Positions 53,481 through 64,000 of a stretch of DNA of 64,000 bases are shown piece after piece. The notes under the pieces were generated by a model, which worked only from the letters and a program-made list of their open reading frames with translations, had not been told where the DNA came from and did not search any database. The stretch comes from Malaya genurostris (taxonomy: Eukaryota > Arthropoda > Insecta > Diptera > Culicidae). Position numbers and translations under genes: made by a program. How positions within the stretch are numbered: position 1 is the stretch's first letter; each line of letters starts with the position of its first letter. The stretch is taken from positions 101,953,198-102,017,197 of the forward strand of contig NC_080572.1 in the NCBI RefSeq assembly GCF_030247185.1, written 5' to 3'.

Positions 53481-54968
53481 GCAATCGCTGGGTTTTCCGT
53501 GTAGGACTCATATTCAATACATTCTAGTGAAATTCAGTCATTTTACGAATTACATTCTTATGAATTAAGTCATATGGAGACGCGTCACATGAAAATTTCT
53601 CAATTTTTTGCAGTGCGCTTTTCACAAACTTAGATTCGGATGAAAGATCTTATTCTCAAATGAATATTCTTATGGTTATTGTTGAATTTTATCCGTATCT
53701 GACTTCCGGTTACAAAATGTCGAAGTTAAGTGAATTTAAAATTTCGAACCGTTATTTAGAGAAGCATTGCAATAAAACCTTATATTTCACCGAATTTCAA
53801 CATGCAGGTTATGTTGATTGCAGGCCAAAAAATCACTCTTTTTTTTATTCGAGTCATTGAACAGTATTTTGAAAACCCCCCACAGTTTCTACAAGCAAAT
53901 TCAAGCTCAGATTCTAAGACCTATCGAATGTGATGTATATAATAACAAATTTACTTAATTGTTCGCGAAAAAAATTATATATCAATCGATTTCGAAACCA
54001 TTAACTCAAGTTGGTATTTAACTGAAAAAAAAAACAAGTTTAATGTTTGATGTTTACAAGATGAGATTGTTTCGTGCTGTTCTTGAAATTAATACAATGC
54101 AATCTATTCAAAAGCAATTAATTACTCAGAACATCTTGATTAATCAGTATTAGGCATAGCGCGAGCGTGTCAAACAATCAAACCCGAGAGAATATGATAT
54201 TAATTTGACTAATTTAGGTTTAAACGCTTTCCTACAGCACATACATACATGTAGGCTCATAAATTAAGATCGCATTCGCTGTCCTGGTTTATCGCCCTCC
54301 CAGGCCTTGTAGTCATGTAGTCGATATAAATTATCATACATATTTTGCATCCGAGCATTAATCCAACAGCGAAGCACCGTAATCGATCCAGTTTCGTCTT
54401 CGCAGTGGAAGATATAAGGCACTATGAATTCAGTATGATGTTGAAAATAAACCTAGACTACTACTCTTATTTGATTTCTATTCCACAGTGCGTACTTTTT
54501 CCATTTCAATTTCTTATCAATGCCCTCACTCGCTTTCCCATCGTATCACCACAATATTCTGACTCTTAAAGAAACTACTGTTTGCCAAAAGGAGAAATTC
54601 CGGTTTAGTTTATATAAATTTGCAGTGTAAATTTAAATTCAATCTTTGAATAACAGTCGGTCAGTGGTTAGTCAGTTTCACAATAGGTGTGCATCTAGGA
54701 TAATGAATACATGTTTGCGAGAAGTTTCTGAATTGAATTGAACAAGCTTCATTTGAAACAATTTTCATCTCATCCATAAAATCTCCTGGGATGTGTATGG
54801 AAAACTTCACCAGACCTAACACCCGATGTATGTATTTGTAGTATAACCATTGCAGAAAGTACAACTTCAATACCAGTAGTACTTCAGCCTAATTTTTTTT
54901 CATTGAGGTAAGCCTTTTTATACTGCGAATAAAAATTTGAGTTCAAACTAATGACACATACGAAAGCC
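53481..54968. other. No gene recognised
   Basis: Includes a diverged composite monomer on the minus strand around 53600-53760 (GTAACCGGAAGTCAGATACGG). The rest is unassigned. Confidence 0.3.
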
Positions 54969-55716
54969 TCAATAAATGGTCAGCAGAATGGCAGAAAAAA
55001 CCTCAGCAAACATTATACCATTAATTATAATTTCATACCAGAATAAACACGCGTTCAATTTTATGTTCAAGTGCAAACATGTCCTCACTTCGCTACCACC
55101 ACAAAATGTCCAATCGACATTCGAAATGCTCACAATGTGTCCCGATATAGTAATCCGGAAAATCATTTCCGCCTCAGGGAGGTACCCATGGTCGCTACTT
55201 GTTGAACTTTCGCCTCTACCGATTGCCCACGGACCGCAAAACCGCCACCCTGGTTTGGACGTTATGGGCATTCCACTTAAGCCCGTCTCTGTTGCTGCTC
55301 AGTTAGATTGTGGCTGGATCCGTTGAAAGATGTTATGGAAGCCAACAGGCAAAAAAAGCCAAGGAAACATGCTATCGGATTATAGTCGTGATTAAACTGC
55401 AGCGGCATCGTACAGCTCTATCCACCAGGAATTACGGCAAAGCGATGAAAATGTACTAATGATTTGAGGTTTTATCGCCTGGTGCGGACACCCGAGAGCC
55501 GCGCCAGGCAACGTGCAATGGAATGAATCGGATTGCGTCAATGGTCTAGAAATAATAAATCAGCCGGTTAAAGTAGCCACCGGGAACAGATTTCATCTAC
55601 AACATGTGAGCAGTTTTAATGGGTCATGTGAAGTTATGATGGTCTTACATATTCCTTTTTGCGTGGGACGATCACTTCGGTACGATACGGTCGAATCCTG
55701 TGGATGGCAACTGTAA
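54969..55716. other. GC-richer unassigned region with open frames on both strands
   Basis: Frames of 100-116 codons overlap on opposite strands (54976-55326 plus; 54969-55271 minus), with a third at 55513-55716 plus. None shows a domain I recognise. The region lacks the known repeats of the window. It could be an unrecognised transposon relic, a lncRNA or an exon of an unknown gene. Confidence 0.25.
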
Positions 55717-55740
55717 ACTGTGTACTTATAATTTTATAAT

Positions 55741-56599
55741 TTTATTTATTATTGTTTTTTTTCTGGTCTCTTCGAAAGCACCATTCAATAGTAGACTGAT
55801 TTAAACGATTGCTACTGTCAACTGCTCCGTTAGGTACTACACAAGAATAAATAATTCGATTGCACTATACGAAATTTGTTCAAAAAGTATCGCGAATTTT
55901 TAGTTTTTTTCACATTTTTGAGATTATTAGTTCATCCGCCAACATAATGTTGAAATCAATAAATCTATGACAGTAAGTTCTAACTTAAATGTTTCTTTTA
56001 TAGTTAAAATTTCATTTTATTGAATTGCTTAAAATCTCATCAATAACTCGCATGCATTCTTTCCGAACGCGACGAAGATCTCGGTAATTTATAGTCTTTC
56101 CGTAACAGAAAATTTCAGTAGATGCCAAGTACCTGTCAAATGAAAAATGTCGAGATTTACAGTTATTTTAATGTTCAAATCTTGGAAAAGTTTTGCCGAA
56201 ATTCAGGAAGAAAATCTAAGTGTGTAAGGTTACAATACTTAAAGTTTACAAATATTTATATTAGTTCCTAGTTGGCCTTTCAAAAAATTCTTTTGTAAAC
56301 AATCTTTTCATAAACAATCTTATGGTTTTCTCATTCATTATCTATGCATTCTATAATTATTCGCTTTATGTAATTCATCTCATAGTCTCTAATGAGAAAA
56401 TGTCATAACTTTGTCTTATGATTTCATAATTGACAAAAATGCGAATGAGAAATGAAGTGCGGATCCAAACTTTCCAGTTCCTTCAGGACAGAATTAATAG
56501 CTGAAATAATCTCGCAAATTTTCTATTCTAGCACTAAAATCAATTATTAAAAAATACTTTGGAGAGGATTTTTCGGATAATCGTCCTGCATCAATGATG
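55741..56599. other. No gene recognised
   Basis: AT-rich DNA without identifiable features. Confidence 0.35.
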
Positions 56600-57060
56600 T
56601 GTCATATCGAAAGAAAACCACAAGGATCAGCCCCATTGGGTTGTTCGAGCTATTGGTGTGGAACAAGGCAACCAATGATTCTAATGATCGATATTTTCAA
56701 TCAAACAGATCAGTTAACCGCCATGTTTTTGAAAGCGCGATTGGACGAGAGTCTTCTTCGATTGATATATTACACGCGATTTTTTATATGCGTTTGCTAC
56801 GAGGCTTTTTTACGAGGACATCCGAAGCTACGCGGTTTTTTTATGCGGATTCCATAAGTTACGCGGTTTCGAACACGTGAACCCAGACTCTGTTTGCCTC
56901 TGTTACATCAATAGCCCTAATATATGAAATTATACCTATGTGCATACTAGTGCAACGGAATTCGATATTCAAGCTTCCATTCGCCACACTTTTATTCAAG
57001 TTTTGCATGTATGCAGTTATTTTTATAGCGTTAAGTTCCACACTATTACTACCTTTCCGC
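56600..57060 (+). repeat. Repeat family R, copy 2, with ACGCGG word array
   Basis: Begins with CCACAAGGATCAGCCCCATT and GTGTGGAACAAGGCAACC, and later has TTTTGCATGTATGCAGTTAT. A stretch at 56775-56875 carries TTACACGCGATTTTTTATATG, CTACGCGGTTTTTTTATGCG and TTACGCGGTTTC words that are absent from the other R copies. Confidence 0.55.
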
Positions 57061-57092
57061 GCTATCGATAATTAATCGAGCTCATCTTATTT

Positions 57093-57740
57093 AAGGCCAT
57101 CGACCAAGTACCATGCGCGCGGGAGTTTATAAAAAATTTTCGATGGAAAATTTGAAAAATTTGCCGAAACCAACAGACCTTTGAAAACCTTTTATCAATC
57201 TGCAGGGTGAAAATGGCTAGCAAATTCGGAGGATTTTCCGAGTTCTATCATTAATAGCTTTGAAAAATGAGTGTTGTACAAGGATTACATTAGGTCATAT
57301 TTTTGGAAAAGCTTTTCACGCTTTTCATGGAAAATCAACAAATTTCATATAACAAAATTCGTTGTATTTTGACGCTTTGGAAGTACTAAATAAAATACGA
57401 ATAATTTGAACGATGCTAATTCAATTTATTGAATACAATTTGTTTCGAAACGATGATAATTTATAAAAGTAATAATGTTAGATTTGTAAAATTTTCTAAA
57501 TTTTACACAGAATAAGGTCACTTTGCAATGAACTGAAGAAAATCCGCTTCAGTTTAAATGTGTGTAATAATTGGGAAAAATCACAAAAACACTCATTTTT
57601 CAGAGCTATTTTTGATAATACTCGGAAAATCCTTCAAATTTTTCAGCCATTTCTGCCCTGCAAATAGATAAAAGTTTTTCAAAGGTCTATGTGTTTTTGT
57701 TTTTGACCAATTTTTCAAAATTTTCAAGGAAAAGGCCGGA
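57093..57740. mobile_element. Fold-back MITE with about 140-bp diverged arms
   Basis: The left arm (about 57127-57268) and right arm (57590-57737) are inverted copies sharing AGACCTTTGAAAA, CTTTTATC, TGCAGGG, GGATTTTCCGAGT and CTGAAAAATGAGTG. Both outer ends start GGCC. No coding frame. Confidence 0.55.
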
Positions 57741-58455
57741 TCCGGATGAAATTCAGGAATTCCGTATGGGATCAAAGGGCCTTTCATTGGAATTTAAACT
57801 TGTGAAAATCGGTCACGACATCTATGAGAAAAGTTAGAAAATATATTTTCATTTTTTTGTACATTTTACCCCATAACTCCGGAACCAAAAGTCAGATCCA
57901 AATGAAATTCAGAACCTGACCTAAGGAGCTTTCATTTGAATTTAATTTAGTGGAAATCGGTTTAGTAATCTCCGAAAAAAATTGGTGCACTTAATTTCAC
58001 AATTTTTACGCATTTTACCCCATAATTCCGGATCCAGAAGTCGGATCCAAAAAATATTCAGGAATTTTGTATGTAACAACAAGACCTTTCATTTGAAACT
58101 AATGCCGTTCTTCATTGAAAAACACTGGTGGCGTGGACTGCTCTGATTTTGCACTTTCGAGCAGAAATGCAGTATTCTGACGGTGTTTTATTGCCATTTC
58201 TGCTCGAAAGTGCAAAACCAGAGCAATCCACGCCACCAGTGTTTTCAATGAAAAACGCCATAAGTTTGTGAAAATCGGTTTAGCCATCTCCGAGGAAAGT
58301 AGGTACAAAAAAAACGTTACATGCGCACATACACACACAGACATTTTGCGTACTCAACGAACTCAGTCGAGTATAACTCTCGGCCCTCCGAGCCTCGGTT
58401 AAAAAGTCGGTTTTCACAGTGATTGCATAACCTTTCTATATGAAAAAGGCAAAAA
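57741..58455 (+). repeat. Composite repeat copy E, left end missing
   Basis: Starts inside a monomer (CCGGATCCGGATGAAATTCA), has two further diverged monomers, the CA-rich stretch (58325-58345) and the right end (CCCTCCGAGCCTCGG, CATAACCTTTCTATATGA). It is interrupted by the palindromic MITE at 58103-58260. Confidence 0.65.
58103..58260. mobile_element. 158-bp palindromic MITE (TAA target duplication)
   Basis: The two arms (58103-58169 and 58195-58260) are near-perfect inverted copies, sharing CACTGGTGGCGTGGA and GCACTTTCGAGCAGAAATG, around a 25-bp loop. TAA flanks both sides (58100-58102, 58261-58263) and the split host word is AAACTAAGTTTGTG. The duplication and structure suggest a PIF/Harbinger-mobilised MITE. 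Confidence 0.85.
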
Positions 58456-59845
58456 GCATTGCATCCAAACTCGCATGACACAAGATCAAAGTAAAAAATT
58501 AAAGCTTCAAATCGTTTTATAGCGCTTTGTGCTTTAAAAAAAACCTACAAGGATTAGCCCCATGGGGTTGTTCGAGCCGTTGATGTGGAACAAGGCAACC
58601 AAAATTTCTAATGATCTACAATCAAACAGTTCAATCAATCGTCACACTTTAGAATCCACAATTGCACGACAGTCTGCCTAAATTGATCTTGATTAGGAAC
58701 CAACACCGAACATTGTTTGTTTTATGGCCGACGAAATTACATCAATATCCTAAATGTATGCAATTATATCTTTGTACATACCTGCGATACGATTTTGATA
58801 TTAAAGCTTCTCTTCGCTTAGCTTGTGTTCAAGTTTTGTATGCAAGCAATTATTTTTATAGCTTTAAGTTTCTGCGATTTCGGTTGGAGCGATAAACTTT
58901 TTCTCATTATCAATCGAGTTCATCTTATATAAATTAGAAATTAATCTTTTGTAAGCACTCAAAATTTACCCTGGGGTAGAAGTCAATTTCTCAGGTGAAA
59001 CGACATTACATGGAATTTCATCCGACCTTGCATGACACAAAATCAGAGCATGCCAGCTTCAACTCGTTTTATAGCGCTTTCTGTATTACTGTCTAGCAAC
59101 AAACTAACTCCAGCATGCTATGCGTATGACTGAAACGTTAGAGCAAATTCAGCAGCTGGAAGTTCTATATGGAAGATCTATAATAGAACAGAAACTGGAA
59201 CAAACGTAACTCCAGCAAGCCGTTCTAGTTTTATTTATTCGACCGGTTCTTCTGTCAAATTTAAAACTGGTCTACGATGCCGTTATATGTTTTGTATATT
59301 TGAAACACGAGTAAAACACAGCTGGGGCTGCCAGTTTTTCTTGTAATTAAGTCCAGATTTAAATTTTGTAGCTGGCATAAATTATGCATCTAGAACTAAA
59401 ACACTACTGAATATGCCCTTAGTTATAATTTTGCTTCTATTTATAGATTCGCGTGCTTCCAACAGCTTCGCTTTTGCATCGATTGACCAATCAGAGCGAT
59501 GCTTTCCCTTTGATATATCGCTTACTACTGCAAAACCGTCGTCTATGGCAGGGAAATCCGATATGCTGGAGATTTTTAGCAGACAAAATAGGACACTGCT
59601 CGCTAGTAATCAAAATTTCAATCATTTATAATTAAAAATTCACGGCTTGATACATTCAAATCGAATCCTAGAAATACTTCCAAAAAAATAAATAAATAAT
59701 ATTAATAATTGATACAAAATATACTGAGTTGTAAGTGTTTAAAACCTGACCACATTTCTACGTGTATTTTTCTTTGAGTTTCTAATTTACACCCCTATGT
59801 AGAAAATAAAGATGTGTTCCACATCAAAATCATCTAGACTCCCCA
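58456..59845 (+). repeat. Repeat family R, copy 3, with internal MITE
   Basis: Continuous across the site where copy 1 carries the LINE (58545-58700). It also contains TTCGCGTGCTTCCAACAGC, ATCGATTGACC and CATTTCTACGTGTATTTTTC, in the same order as copy 1. A piece of R's right part (58478-58530) also precedes the left end, as if R pieces were in tandem. A MITE sits at 59142-59418. Confidence 0.65.
59142..59418. mobile_element. 277-bp MITE inside repeat R
   Basis: R copy 1 reads GAAACGTTAGCTATAATTTTG without interruption. Here TTAG is present on both sides (59138-59141, 59419-59422) of 277 extra bp. The ends are weak inverted repeats (GCAAATTCAGCAG against GCATATTCAGTAG). No coding frame. The superfamily is uncertain. 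Confidence 0.65.
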
Positions 59846-59949
59846 GTGTAATAATAATGTTATTGAGCAACCCAAAAGCGCGTCAAGTGAAACCTGTATG
59901 GGTAAATGTTTCTAAAATATATGAATAAAGTTACCTGCTCATTTAACAC

Positions 59950-60645
59950 TAATTCACCTAGTGGTGTAATGATGCCTGTCTCACATTACTCATAACATCA
60001 AATATATTTTTATATATTTTTCCCACTCTAATTGTCCATTTAGATCTTGTATCCGATGGACACAATAATAGTAAATAAATAAATAAATAAATAAATAAAT
60101 TACTGTGGAATTCGCAAAAACAACTGTTCATTGAATTGAAATAAGAAAGTTTGTTCGAACTTAAACTCTACAAATCCTGTTTACCCTGTAGTTCCGGAAC
60201 CGAAAGTAGTATCCAGAACAAATTTATGAATTCTGTATAGAATCGTAAGACTTTTCCTTTGAACCTATAAGTTTGTGAAAATCGATTTGACCATCTTGAA
60301 GGAAAGTCCCGGGTTGGCGGTTTAACGCATAGGAAACTGGTCTTACAAGCCAGTTGTCGTATGTTCGAACCCCGGCCTGGAATGATTCTTAGTGTCAGTA
60401 GGATCCATAGTACTAGCCATTCAATGATTCTGTACACTAAGAATCGGCTGCGAAGTCTGTTGAAACAGAAAGGCCAAATTCCACCAAAGGAATGTAATGC
60501 CAAGACTTTGCTTTGAAGGAAAGTGAGTGAGACCCTTTTCAGGTTTTAATCACCTTTTCCAATTCTTCCAAAATCGGATTCAGATGACCGGTATACGCGA
60601 AGTTGGTTTGTTATATATGACCTAAAAATTAAGTCGATCCACAGT
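59950..60645 (+). repeat. Composite repeat copy D with SINE insertion
   Basis: The left end is TTCACCTAGTGGTGTAATGA. A (TAAA)n run follows at 60073-60101, then a monomer (CCCTGTAGTTCCGGAACCG). The monomer is interrupted at 60308 by a SINE and resumes with GTGAGTGAGACCC. The right end is missing. Confidence 0.65.
60308..60512 (+). mobile_element. tRNA-derived SINE
   Basis: Flanked by perfect 12-bp direct repeats TTGAAGGAAAGT (60296-60307, 60513-60524). The first 72 bp are tRNA-like: an A-box-like GGTTGGCGGTTTAACG, an anticodon-arm hairpin CTGGTCTTACAAGCCAG with loop CTTACAA (TAC, valine-like), and a B box ATGTTCGAACCCC. These are the internal RNA polymerase III promoter. A tRNA-unrelated part follows with the inverted pair GATTCTTAGTGT / ACACTAAGAATC and a tail AATGTAATGCCAAGACTTTG. 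The minus-strand frame across it is not a gene. Confidence 0.88.
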
Positions 60646-61744
60646 GCATTAACTTAAGTTATGCACTGACAATTTTTTCAGTAATTTGATTTTCTAGCAT
60701 TGATAATAGTATATCATAAGAATTTCTCTTATCTGATTTTGATGCAGTTTATTCAATTGTACTCCATTTGAAAAAGGGCGGGAGATCAACGATTTCAGAC
60801 GTAGATCATGTCATGTCTTATCTTGATCATAACATATGTGATTTTCCTTCACCAACATCGAAGCTTATCGAATCATCCAATGATTCAACTTACATAAATC
60901 AAGAATCATTATAGCTCAAAATCACTACCCATTGTGTGACGGAAGATCAGTACCGATATTGATCGATGTGATTTAAATTTCACTGATCAACTGATATTGA
61001 AAAGATTCTCCGGCAGTGATCTCGTTTTGATGAGGTTTTGGTCTTTATTTTCTCAGCCCTGTATGCTACACTAAGGAAATATTACCTAAAACAATAATAT
61101 ATCTGTGTACAACTAGGAGGAATAAAACAGATGATTTAAATGTTTCATCAATTCCAACCAAATACTTTTGTTAATTTATATAATTGATATTAATAATTCC
61201 GATGATTTTGTAGTTTTAGGGATATTTTTTAATCTAATGACAATATGTAATAAATCGATTTTTCCCTCATATTTTTCTGGTTTGTCATACATATTGAGAA
61301 TGTATTGAGATGAATTTTATATATTTTGAATTCGTGACATGTGACAGAGGGGTGGAGAGGGGTCTTTGCTTCTGTGACAATTTATGACAAAGGGGGGATG
61401 GGGAGTCAAAAATCGTCAAAAAAAAGCGTGACGTCTTTTATGGACCGACCCTGATTACTTTTATTATTACAATTGTCATCATTACACCACCGGCACGGTA
61501 TTACTGCACTACCGGATGCGAAAATTTCATAATTTTTCGCACCATAATAACCGCTTCATAATCGCACCAACATTACACACTAGTACCACACTAGTCTTTT
61601 GCCAACATTACACACTAGTACCAGATATCCGTAACCGTTTTGATCTCTTCATAGCGAGGACGAAATAGAATAAAGCACGCATCGTTTGTTTTGTGTTATC
61701 TTCTTCTTTCGGTGTGGTACATATTGTCATTCTATATGGCGATC
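60646..61744. other. No gene recognised
   Basis: AT-rich DNA. A small repeated phrase (ACATTACACACTAGTACCA) occurs at about 61570 and 61608. Confidence 0.35.
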
Positions 61745-62510
61745 TGAAAACTTTGACACTCATTGCCCTGTAACTGCGGAACCGGAAGTCGGATCCAGAT
61801 GAAATTTCACAGTAGCTTTAAAGATAATATGAGCTTTAATTAAAATCAAGATATATGAAAATCGGTTCAAAGTGATTTCTATTTTTTATGTGTTTTTTGC
61901 ACCACTTTCGGTGCTGACGGAACAGGAAAATGCTACATACTAACAAGCTCTGTAAACTAGAAGAATTTATCACACAGTTTCATGGGATTTGTACCTGTTT
62001 TTGACCACCGTTTGCGAAAAACACTAATGAAATTGATAATTCTACACTTATCACGCTTTAGTTCCGCAACCGGAAGTCAGATCAGGATAAAATGTTTTAT
62101 AAATGTTTAGGAAACTATAAGACCTTTCATTTGAATATTAGCATGTGAAAATCGGTTGAGCTGTTTCAGAGAACATTGAATACACTCTTTTTCTCTAATT
62201 TCCACATATTATCATGTAACTCCGGAACTGGAAGTCAGGTCAAAATGAAATTCAACAGCAGGCTATGGAACCATAAGCCCTATTATTTGAATCTTAGTTT
62301 GTGAAAATTGGTTCAGCCATTTCTGATAAAAGTTACTGCATATTTTTTCCATTTTTTGGTTCATATCATCCTATATCTCCAGAACCGGAAGTCAGATCGG
62401 GATGAAATTCAATAGCAGTCTATGGGACCATGAGACCTTTCATTTGAATCTTTGTTCGGGAAAATAGGTTCAGCCATCTCCGAGAAAAGTGAGTCCATAC
62501 CCGAGTAAAG
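61745..62510 (+). repeat. Composite-repeat monomers, diverged, three in tandem
   Basis: The word AACCGGAAGTC occurs at about 61781, 62070 and 62384 (with variants at 62227), each followed by AGATGAAATT or similar, TTTCATTTGAAT and AAAATCGGTTCAG-type words. The spacing is irregular because of insertions. Both element ends are missing. Confidence 0.6.
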
Positions 62511-63262
62511 TCTAACATCAAAATGAGAACAAATTGAAATCTGATTATGATGGCAACATCAGATTGAAATCCTAATATGATATCGACTCATCAAATTTTC
62601 AATTAATATCACATCATGTTGTCATTTTGCTGTTTTAAGGCAAAAGTTCGTGGAAACTCAAAAAATGAAAATAATAATATCAACAACTTAGTGAAAATAC
62701 AAAGTTAAGTTTCAATGGAAGAATTATTCCTTCAATCCTATGTTGCCTTTTACAAAAATGCTTTGACATTCTGCCGAGTGGCAGTTGACCGCAACCATAA
62801 CCGCGAAGAAACGATTTTTTCAAAATTTTTTCAGCTTTTACGCAAATAATCTTCTTTTTAACCACGAGAATATTGGTGTCAAACCACACGTCTGGGAGGC
62901 ATTAGATAAATTGGCGATCTTCGGTACCACGTTTGTTTGAAGCTGGTCAATCTGAATACTGGCTTTGGCATTCCAATCTCGCTGATCGTCTGCCGTAGAA
63001 GGAGCTTATTTCAGAATTTGATATGAGAAATATATTTGACGTCATCGTTTTTCTCCTGGATACGTTAAGTATTCGGTATTGTAACAATTTTGGCGTTCAG
63101 TTTAAAAAAATGTTTCGATATCTGTAATCCTACGACGTCGCGAAGTTCATTCCAAAGCTTTTAGACCATTATTTTCAGTGCATCCAGAAAACGGGGACCT
63201 GGATGGCGAAAATAATCCACTCGCCAAACCCGTTCTGAAAATACCCATAATTTTATATCCAA
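62511..63262. other. No gene recognised
   Basis: Short frames only. Near 63227-63250 is the string shared with the first 50 bases of the window. Confidence 0.3.
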
Positions 63263-64000
63263 CAGTGATGTGATGTGATGTGATGTGAAGTGAAGCCACC
63301 ATCAGTTCAAGGACTTGCCAGTGGATGCGGGTAGACTTACAGTAGCCCCGATATGACTCATCCATTCACCTTCTTACTATAGCTGTTACCGAAAAGCGAA
63401 CAAAAAGGGTTGGGCGGATACGTAAGTAGAGTCACTTACTCGTATTCCGCGGGAATAAAAGATGCTCTTCCAACCATAATATCCAGTGCATGGATGAAGC
63501 ATATCGCTATACATGCTTGAACCCGCCTGATGGTTTGTTTGAGAAGGGCGCGTCAGACTCATTTCAAACCTTCAGAAGGAAACAAGTTTCCTTCAAGTGA
63601 CTTGGGCTGGCTATCCACAATCCCTCGTCCAGTCATCAATTCGTCCGATGCCCTGATGCTCCCTCCCCTTTACGCCCCCGTGCAAAGTGTTTTATATTGA
63701 TAAATACAATGAAACATAGTATAATGAAATTAATATAACATAAAATGATATAATAGATTACAAAATAATATAATACAATGTCATACAATATAATATAATA
63801 TATTATAAAACATGATATAAAATACCAGTCAATGTAGAGAGTCAGTTATGCTCTTCTATCTTCGCAATACTGCAGGAAGTAGAATATTTCTCTTCTAATA
63901 ACAATAATAATATCCATATCTATAAAAATAATATATGTTATTATTATTGATGACAAATTAATAATAATAACAATCAATATAATAATGAAAATAACAACAA
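63263..64000. repeat. Microsatellite and AT-rich low-complexity edge
   Basis: A (GTGAT)n run at 63263-63295 is followed by 350 bp of GC-balanced unique DNA, then ATAATATAATATAAT-type and AATAATAATAACAAT-type simple sequence from about 63700 to the end. The arrangement could be the 3' UTR and TAA-type tail of a LINE, but no coding part supports that. Confidence 0.4.

Noticed and set aside
60308..60380. A functional tRNA gene
   Set aside because: The tRNA-like head has no proper acceptor stem and continues into a SINE body bounded by direct repeats.
60168..60503. Minus-strand ORF of 111 codons
   Set aside because: It runs across the SINE and the composite monomer and has no recognisable domain.

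Overview
This is an AT-rich, repeat-dominated stretch of an insect nuclear genome. The best fit is a culicine mosquito. The evidence is a spliced protein-coding gene with a large transposon-filled intron, Jockey-clade (Juan-like), LOA-clade (Lian-like) and CR1-like non-LTR retrotransposons, several mariner-type transposons, a tRNA-derived SINE, and a dispersed mosquito-style repeat built on a GGAAGTCGGATCC motif. No prokaryotic, organellar or viral gene organisation is visible.

The only host gene I can support lies on the minus strand: a GT49 glycosyltransferase of the B4GAT1 (beta-1,4-glucuronyltransferase 1) type. A candidate first coding exon is at 31648-31490. A firm exon at 30519-29543 carries the signal anchor and the DVD metal motif. 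A second firm exon is at 14288-14135. Intron phases match (AG|A split arginine codon). The intron between the two firm exons is about 15.25 kb and holds a Juan-like LINE, a DD41D transposon derivative, a TTTCGCCGAAA-array transposon, a fold-back element and MITEs. I could not find the C-terminal exon(s); they probably lie to the left of the window.

Layout, left to right. 1-13.7 kb: an almost open CR1-like RT (one TGA), a dispersed composite repeat interrupted by a hAT-like MITE, degenerate tracts, a second CR1-like LINE, and a 329-bp tandem array inside another composite copy. 14-31.7 kb: the glycosyltransferase gene with its repeat-filled introns. 32.5-37.3 kb: an apparently full-length Lian/LOA element flanked by a perfect 44-bp direct repeat. 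37.3-44.1 kb: internally deleted mariners, a three-level nest of elements and an inverted Lian 3' fragment. 44-49 kb: mostly unassigned, with a second array transposon joined to a broken DD41D transposase. 49.5-60.6 kb: three copies of an unnamed repeat (called R here), one interrupted by a CR1-like LINE and one by a MITE, plus composite repeats carrying a palindromic MITE and a SINE. 60.6-64 kb: composite monomers and low-complexity AT sequence.

The genes do not form an operon or pathway. The main biology is transposon dynamics: repeated filled/empty-site pairs inside the window allow insertion ends and target duplications to be read directly. The two most unusual structures are a transposon whose left end is an inverted, 177/178-identical copy of its own right end including the transposase C-terminus (22867-23791), and a dispersed element that has expanded a 329-bp internal unit into five exact-length tandem copies (10370-12015).
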